Assembly: GCA_030824555.1 (NCBI GenBank)
Contig: JAVBXK010000003.1
Coordinates: 1-59,908 of the forward strand
Direction of reading: 5' to 3'
DNA length: 59,908 nt
Source: a bacterium
GTDB lineage: Bacteria; Pseudomonadota; Gammaproteobacteria; Burkholderiales; Burkholderiaceae_C
The first letter of the stretch is position 1; the number at the start of each line of letters is the position of its first letter. The notes under the pieces are model-generated. The model did no database searches and was not told the origin of the DNA. It saw only the letters and a program-made list of their open reading frames with translations. Position numbers and translations under genes: made by a program. Below are positions 32,753 through 41,401 of this stretch, one piece after another.

Positions 32753-34351
32753 TCAGTGGGAGTGTTCGGCAGATGCTTTGCCCAACTCGGACTTGACGAC
32801 GAAGCTGCCGGCCGCGGCGTAGGACGCCCCGGCCTTGAGTCCCTTGACCACTTCGGTCAGCTTGCCGTCGCTGCGGCCGGTCTCCACCGGTTGTGCGACG
32901 AAGCCACCTTTGACCTTGAGGAAGATGGCGGGCTTGTCGGCCAGGGTCTGGATCGCGTCCGCAGAGACACTCACCGGCACCTCGTTCTCCGCCGCGGTCA
33001 GTTCCACGTTGACGAACAGGCCGGGGCGCCAGACACCCTGGGGATTGGCCAGGGTGACACGCGCCAAGGCGGTGCGGGTCTGCTCGCCAATGAGAGCGCC
33101 CACATAGGCCACCTTGCCCGCAGCCTTGGAGTCGAAGGCAAAAGCCTTGATGCTGACCGTTTCGCCCACGCGCACCAGCGGCAGATCTCTGGCCGGCACG
33201 CTGATTTCGGCCCAAACACTGGACAGGTCGGACACCGTGAACACCTGTGCGTCCTCCTTCACCGACTCACCCATGGCGATGTGCTTCTCCACGATGACGC
33301 CGTCAAACGGCGCGCGCAGCTCGTAGCGGTTCAGGCCGGTGGTGGCACTGGGGATGGCACCAAGGGCAACAAGCTTTTGCTGGGAGTTCGCCACGGCGAT
33401 CTCCGCTTCGCGCAAGGCCTGCTGCGCCTGAAGATAGTCCTGCTCTGCGGAAATCTTTTCCTCCCAGAGTTTCTTCTCGCGATCAAAGGTGGTCTTGGCG
33501 AGCGCCAAGCGTTTCTGCGCCGAGAGAAACTCGCTGCGCTGTTCCGACACGGTCGAACTGGCGATGACCGCCAGCAACTGCCCCTTCTTCACAGGTTGAC
33601 CCAGATTGGCCGCCACGCTTTCCACCACGCCAGCGACGCGGGGCACCACATGGGCCGTGCGATCTTCGTTGAACCGGATCTCGCCAGGCAATTGCATGGA
33701 AGACTTGATGCGCGCTGGAGCGCTGGTGGCGATGCTGATGCCTGCCGCTTTGATCTGAGCATCGTTCAGTTCGATTTTGCCTTCCTCGCGACTGAAGGTG
33801 AATCGCACGGTCTGCTGGCCCATCGTGGCCACAAAGGCGGCATCGAACACGTGCGGCTCCTCGATCGCCTGCCAGCTCTTCAGCTCGGCACCAACGGTGC
33901 CAAAGCTCACGTCCATGCGCTCGCCGTCGGCGCGGGTCAGCGTTGCGATGATCTTCATCTGGTTCGCGGCAACTGGCTGGTTCTTGTTGAACCCCCACAC
34001 CTGGAAGTGCGGCTCGCCGCCTACTTCGGACAGCGCGACCTCGACACTCGCATCGCCGTCCGCGAACAGGCTGCCGCCATGCGGGCCCTTGCCCGGTGCC
34101 TTTTCATGATGCTCATCGTCGGCGTGCCCCTTGTCGTGGTCATGCGCGTCGGCGGCCTTGGCACCATGGTGCTCGCCATCGGCATGTTCCTTGGCCTCGC
34201 TGTGCTGTTCGTGGCCATGCCCGTCACCTTCCGGCTTGGACTTGCCTCCGTTCAGGATGTAGGCGGCCGCGCCAGTCCCGACGATCAAGATTGCGGCGAT
34301 CGCTGTGAGCTGCTGCTTGCCAAACTTGGCAGGATTCTTGTTGAAATTCAT
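32753..34351 (-). CDS. czcB: CzcB membrane-fusion (adaptor) protein
   Basis: A 532-aa periplasmic adaptor. One N-terminal membrane anchor (AIAAILIVGTGAAAYIL) is followed at about 40-95 by a His/Asp/Glu-rich segment (GHGHEQHSEAKEHADGEHHG, then AHDHDKGHADDEHHE) that should bind metal ions. Then come the lipoyl-like barrel (VVPRVAGVVESVAANLGQPV), an alpha hairpin (residues about 270-345) and the beta domain. It links CzcA to CzcC. It starts 24 bp after czcC. Confidence 0.93.
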   Translation of the reverse strand: MNFNKNPAKFGKQQLTAIAAILIVGTGAAAYILNGGKSKPEGDGHGHEQHSEAKEHADGEHHGAKAADAHDHDKGHADDEHHEKAPGKGPHGGSLFADGDASVEVALSEVGGEPHFQVWGFNKNQPVAANQMKIIATLTRADGERMDVSFGTVGAELKSWQAIEEPHVFDAAFVATMGQQTVRFTFSREEGKIELNDAQIKAAGISIATSAPARIKSSMQLPGEIRFNEDRTAHVVPRVAGVVESVAANLGQPVKKGQLLAVIASSTVSEQRSEFLSAQKRLALAKTTFDREKKLWEEKISAEQDYLQAQQALREAEIAVANSQQKLVALGAIPSATTGLNRYELRAPFDGVIVEKHIAMGESVKEDAQVFTVSDLSSVWAEISVPARDLPLVRVGETVSIKAFAFDSKAAGKVAYVGALIGEQTRTALARVTLANPQGVWRPGLFVNVELTAAENEVPVSVSADAIQTLADKPAIFLKVKGGFVAQPVETGRSDGKLTEVVKGLKAGASYAAAGSFVVKSELGKASAEHSH

Positions 34352-34374
34352 GGTGAGTTGCGTAGAGGTTGGCG

Positions 34375-35670
34375 TCAGTTGCTCGGGTCTTGGCCGAGCA
34401 AGCGATCGATATCTGCTGCAGCGCGATGCGTCTCCGCAATGGCGCGCAGGTACTGAGACCGTGCCTGGAACAGCGTTCGCTGCGCGTCCAGAACGTCAAG
34501 GAAGCCGAACTTGCCCAGCTCGAACCCTTTGCTGGCGGCGTCATAGGCCGCCTGCGCGCCAGGCAGCAAGTCCTGGCGCAGGGTCTCGACCTCAAGCCTA
34601 TTCGTGCTCAGCAGTTCCCTCGCCTGTAGCGCGTCGGCGTACAGGCGGGTCTGGGTCGCCGCAAGTTCATCCTGAGCTTTTTCATACTGCTTCAAAGCTT
34701 GCAGCTGATTGCCCGCATTGCTGTCGAACAGGGGGATGGGCATCGATACGCCCAGGAGGATCTGGTTGCGCCCCAGCTCCTGCGAGCGTTTGACGCCCAG
34801 ACTGAGTGTCGGGTCGGGCAACCGGCGGGCGCGCTCCAAGTCGGCCAGTGCGCGGCGGCGCTGCACCTCGATCTGTGCACGCTTGAGCCCCGGGGCATTT
34901 GCTAGCCTCAGGTCAAGGTTGGGCAATAACGGGACGACGGGCAAAACCTCCGCAGAGCCATCGGCCACGTCGAATCGAGGCGACGGGTCCCCCCAAAGGG
35001 CCCCGAGGCGCTGCCTCGCCGAACGGAGTTCGCCCTGTGCTTGCGCCAGTTCCAGCCGTGCACCCGACTCCGCGACCCGGGCCTTGGTTTCCTCAACCGG
35101 CGAAATCTTGCCCGCTACCACCCGTTTGCCGGCCGCCTCGCCAGCTCGGTGCGCCAATTCGACCGTGTCCTGGGCCAGCCGGAGCCGCTCTTGCGCGGTC
35201 AGGAGTTCATAGAACGCGCTGCTGACCTGCGCGCGAATTTCCGCCCGGCGCGCGTTCAGATCGTTGACCGCGGCCTCACGCCCCCACTCAGCGGCATCGA
35301 CACGTGCTGCGCGCTTGCCGCCGATCTCGATTGCTTGATTCACCTGAACGGTGGTGGTCCGGGTGGCTTGGCGAGTGTCTTCTAGTAGATAGGACAGCTC
35401 GGGGTTGGGACGAGCGCGGCCTTGCTGCAACGCACCTTCGGAAGCCTCCAACTCACGTTGAGCCGCAGCGATCTCCGAATTGCGAGACAAAGCCAAGTCG
35501 ATGGCTGACGCCAACGTGAGCCGGGCCGGAACGACGACGCTGGACGGCGCGAGCGTTGGTGGCGAAGCTGCACTCAAATCCTGCGCAGACGCAGCTTGAG
35601 CAAGTAAAAACGAAATAACGACTGCCAGCGTGAGCGGCAGAAATGGTGTGGCGTAAGCACGCACGCGCAT
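34375..35670 (-). CDS. czcC: CzcC outer-membrane channel (TolC-like)
   Basis: A 431-aa protein from ATG 35670, preceded by AAGGGGAT; an in-frame start at 35724 is weaker. Signal peptide (PLTLAVVISFLLAQAASAQ) and two OEP repeats, with LTLASAIDLALSRNSEIAAA and LEASEGALQQGRARPNPELS typical of the family, and coiled-coil helices. It forms the outer-membrane duct of the CzcCBA tripartite pump. Confidence 0.93.
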   Translation of the reverse strand: MRVRAYATPFLPLTLAVVISFLLAQAASAQDLSAASPPTLAPSSVVVPARLTLASAIDLALSRNSEIAAAQRELEASEGALQQGRARPNPELSYLLEDTRQATRTTTVQVNQAIEIGGKRAARVDAAEWGREAAVNDLNARRAEIRAQVSSAFYELLTAQERLRLAQDTVELAHRAGEAAGKRVVAGKISPVEETKARVAESGARLELAQAQGELRSARQRLGALWGDPSPRFDVADGSAEVLPVVPLLPNLDLRLANAPGLKRAQIEVQRRRALADLERARRLPDPTLSLGVKRSQELGRNQILLGVSMPIPLFDSNAGNQLQALKQYEKAQDELAATQTRLYADALQARELLSTNRLEVETLRQDLLPGAQAAYDAASKGFELGKFGFLDVLDAQRTLFQARSQYLRAIAETHRAAADIDRLLGQDPSN

Positions 35671-35807
35671 TGAAATCCCCTTGTTGTCGCCTCGCTGAAA
35701 TGGCCAGCGAAATGCCAAGATCAAAGAGATTCAGCGCGGGAGGCGTCTACTGAAGAAGTCCGTAGATCCAGAGGCTCAGTCGTGGAACGTGGGCTGGCCG
35801 CGCCGAA

Positions 35808-36170
35808 TCAGTGCGCGGGGTGCCATTTGGGGCGCTCAGGTTCATCGGCCAGCAGGGAAGCGATCAGCGGCAGCGTCGAAACACGATGCGACGCATCAGC
35901 GAGCGCCGAGGCGAGGGCATGCGAAGGTGCCGATGACTCGGCGACAAGCAAATGGCAGTATGCGCAGTCAGCATCGACTCCAACGCCTGGATTCTTCGAT
36001 TCGGCAGGCGTCTTGCCTGCCTTTACAGCCTTTGCATCGTGCTCATGGTTGTGATGTCCAAAGTGTTGGGTGGCCTTGCCCGTTTCGTGCTCGCAAATGC
36101 CTCCGGCCACCGCCCAGGACCACTGGAACGGCATGACCATCAACAAAAATACGATGACAAAACGACGCAT
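35808..36170 (-). CDS. czcI: CzcI-like periplasmic protein
   Basis: A 120-aa protein with a signal peptide (FVIVFLLMVMPFQWSWA). The mature part has His-rich GHHNHEHD and a CAYCHLL motif, as in CzcI/DUF2946-type proteins upstream of czcC in Cupriavidus. The role is thought to be regulatory or metal-sensing in the periplasm. First gene of the czcICBA operon, 138 bp before the czcC start and divergent from czcRS. Confidence 0.8.
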   Translation of the reverse strand: MRRFVIVFLLMVMPFQWSWAVAGGICEHETGKATQHFGHHNHEHDAKAVKAGKTPAESKNPGVGVDADCAYCHLLVAESSAPSHALASALADASHRVSTLPLIASLLADEPERPKWHPAH

Positions 36171-36448
36171 GATTTGGAGGTTAGATCGGAGCGCGGCCGC
36201 GGAAATCAGAACAAGTTCCGCAGAGCCCGATGGGCCGAGCCTGAGGAGCTAAATTGAGAAAGCTGGCCAAGGTCTTTGCGTGCGATATAGCTTGGAGGAA
36301 AGGGGTGTGGGCGGATTGGGCAAATCTGTAGTTTACATGCTCAATGCACTGACAGTTACTTTATCCGCCCTCGACCGTCAGTCATCGGTCCGCCAGATGA
36401 CAAATTCGTAATCGAGCTCTATCGCAATGCAAGCAACAATCGCCGCAT
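36171..36448. promoter_or_regulatory. divergent promoter region between czcI and czcR
   Basis: 278 bp separate the divergent czcICBA and czcRS operons. A half-box ATGACA (near 36396) resembles the half of the response-regulator box found complete at 38992. A GACAGTTAC stretch near 36350 may be another diverged half. Clear -35 and -10 hexamers could not be assigned by eye. Confidence 0.4.
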
Positions 36449-37135
36449 ATGAAACTACTGGTCATTGAAGACGAAACCAAGCTGGCGGAGTATCTACGCA
36501 AAGGGTTGTCGGAAGAAGGCTACACGGTCGATGTGGCGCACAACGGCATCGATGGGCTGCACCTGGCGACCGAGGTCGACTACGACTTGCTTGTGCTGGA
36601 CGGCATGCTGCCCGGCATCGACGGACTTGCCGTCCTTGCCGCGTTGCGACAGAGCAAACAGACGCCTGTGTTGATGTTGACGGCGCGCGGACAGGTCGAG
36701 GACCGGGTCAAGGGGCTGCAAAGTGGTGCGGACGACTATCTACTGAAGCCATTTGCGTTCTCTGAACTGGTCGCGCGCATCCAAGTTCTGCTGCGCAGGG
36801 CAAACCCTGCGCGTGGCTCGTCCGAACCCACCTTAATGAAGCTGGCCGATCTTGAGATGGACTTGCTTCGGCGCAAGGCTGTTCGGGCCGGACAGCGGCT
36901 GGATCTGACGGCCAAGGAGTTCAGTTTGTTGAGCCTGATGCTGCGCCGGCAAGGGGAGGTGCTTTCGCGCACGGAACTCGCTGAGCAGGTCTGGGACATG
37001 AATTTTGACAGCGAGACCAATGTGGTCGAAGTGGCAATTCGTCGCCTGCGCGGCAAGCTGGATGCACCGTTCGAGCGACCTTTGCTGCACACCATCCGAG
37101 GCATGGGCTACGTCTTGGAGGCTCGGGATTCATGA
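36449..37135 (+). CDS. czcR: OmpR-type response regulator CzcR
   Basis: A 228-aa protein: receiver domain 1-115 with phospho-acceptor D51 (YDLLVLDGMLPG), the acidic pair in VIEDE and the conserved Lys in YLLKPF, then an OmpR/PhoB winged helix (LTAKEFSLLSLMLRRQGEVL, ETNVVEVAIRRLRGKLD). The CusR/CzcR/CopR subfamily is indicated by context and sequence. It activates efflux genes on metal exposure. It overlaps czcS by 4 bp. Confidence 0.93.
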   Translation: MKLLVIEDETKLAEYLRKGLSEEGYTVDVAHNGIDGLHLATEVDYDLLVLDGMLPGIDGLAVLAALRQSKQTPVLMLTARGQVEDRVKGLQSGADDYLLKPFAFSELVARIQVLLRRANPARGSSEPTLMKLADLEMDLLRRKAVRAGQRLDLTAKEFSLLSLMLRRQGEVLSRTELAEQVWDMNFDSETNVVEVAIRRLRGKLDAPFERPLLHTIRGMGYVLEARDS

Positions 37136-38505
37136 AGCAATCGGCTTCGGGTGGTTCACTGGGTCATCGCCTGTCCTGGTGGTTGGCGATACAGACCTTC
37201 ATTGGCCTCGGACTCGTTTGCCTGGCCGTCTATTTCGTGACGGCCATGACGCTGGCCCAGCGGCAAGACGAGACCCTCGATCAAAAGACAACCATGATCA
37301 GGCACTTGCTGTCCGAGGCCCGTGCTGCACCAGACATTGACGCCCTGCGACATCAGCTCAATGACTTCCTGGCAGGTCACGAAGAATTGGCGTTGCAGCT
37401 GAGGTCACCGGACGGGCGCACGGTCTATGCCTCATCGACCGCTCCCCCATCGCCGCCGCCACCTGTCAAGCAACGCGTGTTTGAGGTGGCGTCCTCCATG
37501 TACTTTTCCAGGCCTGCCAGCGCCACGCTGACCCTCGGGACACAGGAAGACGCTAGTCTGCTTCGCCGACTCGGATGGACGCTGACCGCCGCCGCGATCG
37601 TCGGCTCGCTGGTGGTTTCGGTATGCGGCTTTTGGCTCGTTCGTCTGGCGCTGGTGCCAGTTCACCAACTGGTCGAGCAGACCCGGAGATTGACCGCGAG
37701 CCAGTTGGAAAAACGCCTGGACGGTTCTGCTCAGCCACAGGAATTGCAACCGCTGATCGGGCAATTCAATGCGCTGCTCGATCGCCTGAACAGCGCCTAC
37801 AGGCAGATGGAAGGCTTCAACGCCGATGTCGCTCACGAACTGAATACGCCGCTGGCAACGCTCATCAGTGCCTGCGAACTGAGCCTCAGAAAGTCGCGGG
37901 ACATTGACGACATGCGCGATGTGCTGGCCTCTAATCTGGAGGAACTTCGGCGCATGTCAGGCATCGTCAACGACATGCTCTTTCTGTCGCAGGCCGATCG
38001 GGGTGCCGGCGCTCGCCGCGTGAATGTCAACAGCCTGGCGGCCCTTGCCGGCGAGGTGATCGAGTTCCATGAAGCGGCCATGCAGGAAGCGACGTTGACG
38101 GTCGAGATCCTGGGAGACGCCGCCGGTCGCTTTGATGCGCGACTGCTGCGCCGCGCGCTCTCCAACTTGCTCGGCAATGCAACGCGCTATGCACGGACAG
38201 GGTCTGCCGTGATGGTGAGAATCGAGACACATCCCGGCGGAGAAGTCTCGATTGCAGTGCATAACACCGGGCCGACGATTGAGCCCGCAAATTTACCCCG
38301 GTTGTTTGATCGGTTCTATCGCGTCGATCCCGCACGCGCGCACGCGGATCTGAACCACGGACTGGGTTTGTCCATCGTGGCCGCGATTGCGCGCATGCAT
38401 GGCGGGAGCGTCTTCGCGGGCTCCGATCAAGGCATTACCCGAATTGGGCTGCTCCTGCCGCCTCCGCAACACCCCTCGGACGACACCCCAGGCAGGAACA
38501 CCTGA
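37132..38505 (+). CDS. czcS: metal-sensing histidine kinase CzcS
   Basis: A 457-aa protein with two membrane helices (about residues 15-36 and 146-170), a ~110-residue periplasmic sensor loop, HAMP, the phospho-His in AHELNTPLAT, the N box NLLGNATRYA and the G2 box HGLGLSIVAAI. The family is CusS/CzcS, which senses periplasmic metal and phosphorylates CzcR. Coupled to czcR by an ATGA overlap. Confidence 0.92.
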   Translation: MKQSASGGSLGHRLSWWLAIQTFIGLGLVCLAVYFVTAMTLAQRQDETLDQKTTMIRHLLSEARAAPDIDALRHQLNDFLAGHEELALQLRSPDGRTVYASSTAPPSPPPPVKQRVFEVASSMYFSRPASATLTLGTQEDASLLRRLGWTLTAAAIVGSLVVSVCGFWLVRLALVPVHQLVEQTRRLTASQLEKRLDGSAQPQELQPLIGQFNALLDRLNSAYRQMEGFNADVAHELNTPLATLISACELSLRKSRDIDDMRDVLASNLEELRRMSGIVNDMLFLSQADRGAGARRVNVNSLAALAGEVIEFHEAAMQEATLTVEILGDAAGRFDARLLRRALSNLLGNATRYARTGSAVMVRIETHPGGEVSIAVHNTGPTIEPANLPRLFDRFYRVDPARAHADLNHGLGLSIVAAIARMHGGSVFAGSDQGITRIGLLLPPPQHPSDDTPGRNT

Positions 38506-38535
38506 GTGATGTGTCGTAACGTTGGATTGCTCCAC

Positions 38536-38883
38536 TCACGTCCGCTCAGTGTCGTTGCGGCTCACATACACCATGAAGGGTTGCGTGGCGAATCCGGCTG
38601 GCGCGATCTTCTGTAGATCGACGGCGCGATGGCCAGCCACATCGAACTTCCATGTGAAGGTCTTGTCGCCACTGCGGAAGGTGACGATGTCGCCGCACTT
38701 GATGTTGGCGAACTTGGCTTTCGCAACGTCCAGCACACTGGCGTCGGCACTCTGGTTGGCCGGAACACCATAGATGGACCGGCCATTGGCAAAGGTTTCA
38801 TCGCTGGCGGCGAAGGCACCGGTGGCGCTGAGCGCAGCAGCGCTGGTCAATGCAATTGAGGTTAAAACGTTGGCAATGCGCAT
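38536..38883 (-). CDS. czcE: CzcE-like periplasmic metal-binding protein
   Basis: A 115-aa protein with a cleavable signal (TSIALTSAAALSATGAFA, mature start near SDETFANG). The mature domain has the CzcE pattern: SIYGVPANQSADASVLDV, GDIVTFRSGDKTFTWKFDV and a C-terminal MVYVSRNDTE. CzcE of Cupriavidus binds copper and modulates sensing. It is convergent to czcS, as in the czcRSE arrangement. Confidence 0.88.
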   Translation of the reverse strand: MRIANVLTSIALTSAAALSATGAFAASDETFANGRSIYGVPANQSADASVLDVAKAKFANIKCGDIVTFRSGDKTFTWKFDVAGHRAVDLQKIAPAGFATQPFMVYVSRNDTERT

Positions 38884-38991
38884 AGTGATCTCCTGTTTGA
38901 CGGGATGGGCGACAAGGTCATCAAGTCGCTCCGTTGATTCATCCCAGGGATCACTTTAGAAAGGCGGTAGCGACAGAACTTGGTCACCCAA

Positions 38992-39007
38992 ATGACATTT
39001 CTGTCAT
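38992..39007. promoter_or_regulatory. CusR/CzcR-type box between czcE and the thioredoxin gene
   Basis: ATGACATTTCTGTCAT is a palindrome (ATGACA-N4-TGTCAT) identical in its half-sites to the known CusR/CopR boxes. It lies 109 bp upstream of the czcE start (minus) and 78 bp upstream of the thioredoxin-like start (plus), so CzcR may control both. Confidence 0.75.
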
Positions 39008-39084
39008 GCACGGTTTGTTTTGTTAGAAAGTCCTGCCGAGATCGCCAAAGACACTTTCACCCGAGCAAAACGTTCGGCCTAGTC

Positions 39085-39612
39085 ATGCGCAAAGAGCGCC
39101 ACAACACAGGCTTTGTGGTGGCCTCACGGCCACCCTACGACGCCAGCACCGAGCCCCAAAGCACCATCGCCGCCGGGCTGCTGCCCGTTGAAGGCGTGGC
39201 CCTGCAAGACATTCGCCTAACAAACATGGACGGCAAAGCGGTGGACCTGAAGCGCGACTACGCTGGCAAAGCCCTGCTGGTCACCTTCTGGGCCACCTGG
39301 TGCCCGCACTGCGTGGAAGAAATACCCAGCATGAACAGGGCACTGTCGCAATTGGATAAAGACAGATTTGCTATCGTTTCCGTCTCATACAAAGACACCG
39401 ACGCCATCATGAACGCCTTTCGCAAAAAGGTGCCCATGGACTTCCCTGTGCTGATGGACCGCGACGGCCAGGTGTCCAAAGCCTGGAAGGTGTACGCCTT
39501 CCCAAGCAGCTTTTTGATCGACCGCAGCGGGCGCGTGCGCTATTCCATCAACACCGGCGCGGTGTGGGACGCACCCGACATGCTGGAAAAGCTGCGCGAC
39601 ATCAGCCAGTGA
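39085..39612 (+). CDS. TlpA/thioredoxin-like protein, signal peptide apparently missing
   Basis: A 175-aa form from ATG 39085; an upstream start at 38980 reads through the regulatory box and is unlikely. The thioredoxin fold has LLVTFWATWCPHCVEEIP with a CPHC active site, VSVSYKDTDAIMNAF, and the cis-Pro region AFPSSFLIDRSGRVR. TlpA-type proteins are normally exported or anchored; here no signal is visible before ASTEPQSTIAAGLL, so the 5' end may have been replaced. It overlaps the dadA fragment end by 11 bp, convergent. Confidence 0.78.
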   Translation: MRKERHNTGFVVASRPPYDASTEPQSTIAAGLLPVEGVALQDIRLTNMDGKAVDLKRDYAGKALLVTFWATWCPHCVEEIPSMNRALSQLDKDRFAIVSVSYKDTDAIMNAFRKKVPMDFPVLMDRDGQVSKAWKVYAFPSSFLIDRSGRVRYSINTGAVWDAPDMLEKLRDISQ

Positions 39613-40379
39613 CGCGGCCCAACTGGGCGTGGTGCAACACGGGCTGGGTCTGGCGCGCCCACCCGTCCACATGGCCAGCCAACTGGTGTGCGGTGATGGC
39701 CGACAGCGTCCAGCCCAGGTGGCCGTGCCCGGTGTTGTAGAACACGTTGGGCAGGCGGCCAGGGCCCACGCGGGGCATCATGTTCGGCATCATGGGGCGC
39801 AGGCCCGCCCAGGGCTCCACGCGGCGCGTGCTGACGCCGGGGAAGCACTGGTTCACCCAGTTCACCAGAGGGCGGATGCGATCGGCACGTATGTCGTGAT
39901 TGATGCCATTGAACTCGGCCGTGCCCGCCACGCGGAAGCGGTCAGCGCCCAGGCGGCTGGTGACCAGCTTGGTTTCGTCGTCCAGCAGGCTGACGTTCGG
40001 TGCAGCGGCCTGGCTTTGCGCGTCGTTCAGCATCACGGTGATGGAGTAGCCCTTCACCGGGTACACGTTCAGGCGGTCGCCCAGTTGTGCACCCAACGTG
40101 CGGCTGTGCACACCCGCGCACACCACCACCGCGTCGGCATTCACCGTGTCGCCGTTGGTCAGCGTCACCGATGCGGCCTGGCCGGTGCTGGCCACGCGTG
40201 CCACCTCTTGGCCAGTCAGCACCCGCACACCCAGGCGCTCGCAAGCCTGGCTCAGCCCGTAGGTGAACTTGTGGATGTCGCCGGTGCTGTCGCTCTCGGT
40301 GTAGTAGCCACCAAAGTACTGGCCTTGCAGGGTGGGCTCGATGGCGCGCATGTCGTCGGGCGTGACGGCGCGGCGCGGC
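39602..40379 (-). pseudogene. dadA: D-amino acid dehydrogenase (dadA), C-terminal fragment
   Basis: About 259 residues match the second half of DadA (ADAVVVCAGVHSRTLGAQLG, LNVYPVKGYSITV, WAGLRPMMPNMMPRVG and NVFYNTGHGHLGWTLS). The N-terminal FAD-binding half is missing because the transposon end lies at 40380. The open frame continues 17 bp into the transposon and takes a TTG from its terminal repeat (MKVNR), giving a chimeric 264-aa frame. The missing half is not on the other side of the transposon. Confidence 0.88.
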
Positions 40380-40450
40380 TGTCGGTTCACCTTCAATATG
40401 TCACTTTTGAACCTTCATTTGGCACCAACACTTTCAATGTGTCACCAAAT
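40380..40450. repeat. transposon left end with multiple binding sites
   Basis: TGTCGGTTCACCTTCAAT opens the end. Related sites follow at about 40390 (CACCTTCAATATGTCAC), 40409 (GAACCTTCATTTGGCAC) and 40430 (CACTTTCAATGTGTCACC), the pattern of repeated transposase sites found in Tn7/Tn5053-type ends. Confidence 0.8.
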
Positions 40451-40493
40451 CAGCCCAATGCTTGGTGTACAGCGCCCTACCCTGCCCAACAAA

Positions 40494-41399
40494 CTACAAG
40501 CACTGCGCCTCTGAGTCCTGTGGCGCGATCTTGTAGATGCCGTTGTCAGCCGCTTGATCAATCAACTCGGCGCTGATGCATTCAGCCCCACTGCGAATCG
40601 CCAACTCGGCAGCCTGCGTCAGCAAGGTTGTGACTTTGCCGGTCAACCCACTGCTCAGGGCCATCAGCTTTTGAATGATCACCTTTTCGCCCAATGGGGA
40701 GGGCTTTTCAAGAGGCAGCAGTCTGCCAAAGCTCACCACGAACTCCCGAAACTCCGCGCTTTCTCGCCACTTTGGCAATGCAAAGGGTTCAAACCGGGAG
40801 GCAATCTGAGGATCGGTCTGCATCGCATACAAGGCTTCACTGGTGCCCAAGGCCACAATCGGCATGCGCAGTTCATTGCTGATGAACTTGAGTTGGTTCA
40901 GCAGTTGCCGCTGCTCACGAACGGAGCCAGCCAACAAATGGTGGACTTCGTCAATGATCATCAACTTCGGCGGCTGCCTGTGTAACAGCCTCAGGCCGAG
41001 CAATTCCATGTCGGTGCTGCGGCGATTGATGGGCGGCTGAACACCCAAACCTTCGATGATCTGCGCATAGAGTTTGTCGTCGCAAGGATTCGCGGGCATC
41101 TGAAGGTGAACCGTCTTTCGGACTTCAACCTCATTGAACTCGTTGCATATATTGGGGTGATCGCGAACAAATTTCTCGACGATCATGGTCTTGCCAATGT
41201 TGCTGTCTCCGTGCAACAGCATGCACGGCATCCGCCCACTGGGCGGATGATTCAGCAAGTGCTCCATGCGGGCCAACGCTTGGTTGCCACGGGAATAGGC
41301 GACCCACTTGGGGGCATACAGCCTGGACACACGCTCATCAACTGAGCCGTCCAGATATGACCACACCCCGATATGCAAATGTTCAAGGCTGTTTGCCAT
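40494..41399 (-). CDS. tniB: TnsC/TniB-like AAA+ ATPase
   Basis: A 301-aa protein from ATG 41399 (MANSLEHLHIG), two bases after the transposase stop; a start at 41414 inside the transposase is less likely. Walker A is HGDSNIGKT, Walker B is LMIIDEVHHLL, and sensor-type LGTSEAL and RFEPFALP follow. This family (TniB/TnsC/IstB-like) polymerises on DNA and presents the target to the transposase. The last ~60 residues form a helical domain (GKVTTLLTQAAELAI). Confidence 0.9.
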   Translation of the reverse strand: MANSLEHLHIGVWSYLDGSVDERVSRLYAPKWVAYSRGNQALARMEHLLNHPPSGRMPCMLLHGDSNIGKTMIVEKFVRDHPNICNEFNEVEVRKTVHLQMPANPCDDKLYAQIIEGLGVQPPINRRSTDMELLGLRLLHRQPPKLMIIDEVHHLLAGSVREQRQLLNQLKFISNELRMPIVALGTSEALYAMQTDPQIASRFEPFALPKWRESAEFREFVVSFGRLLPLEKPSPLGEKVIIQKLMALSSGLTGKVTTLLTQAAELAIRSGAECISAELIDQAADNGIYKIAPQDSEAQCL

Positions 41400-41401
41400 G
41401 G

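Noticed and set aside
29565-33215. czcA frame extended upstream to 1216 codons
   Set aside because: The extension is antisense or out-of-frame czcB DNA; the CzcA start motif MFERLIRFAIELRW is at 32738.
31305-34456. Large plus-strand frames opposite czcA and czcB (479 and 571 codons)
   Set aside because: The minus strand encodes complete, motif-rich CzcA and CzcB; the opposite frames are GC-bias shadows.
39602-40396. Functional D-amino acid dehydrogenase
   Set aside because: The FAD-binding N-terminal half is absent and the start codon comes from the transposon repeat.
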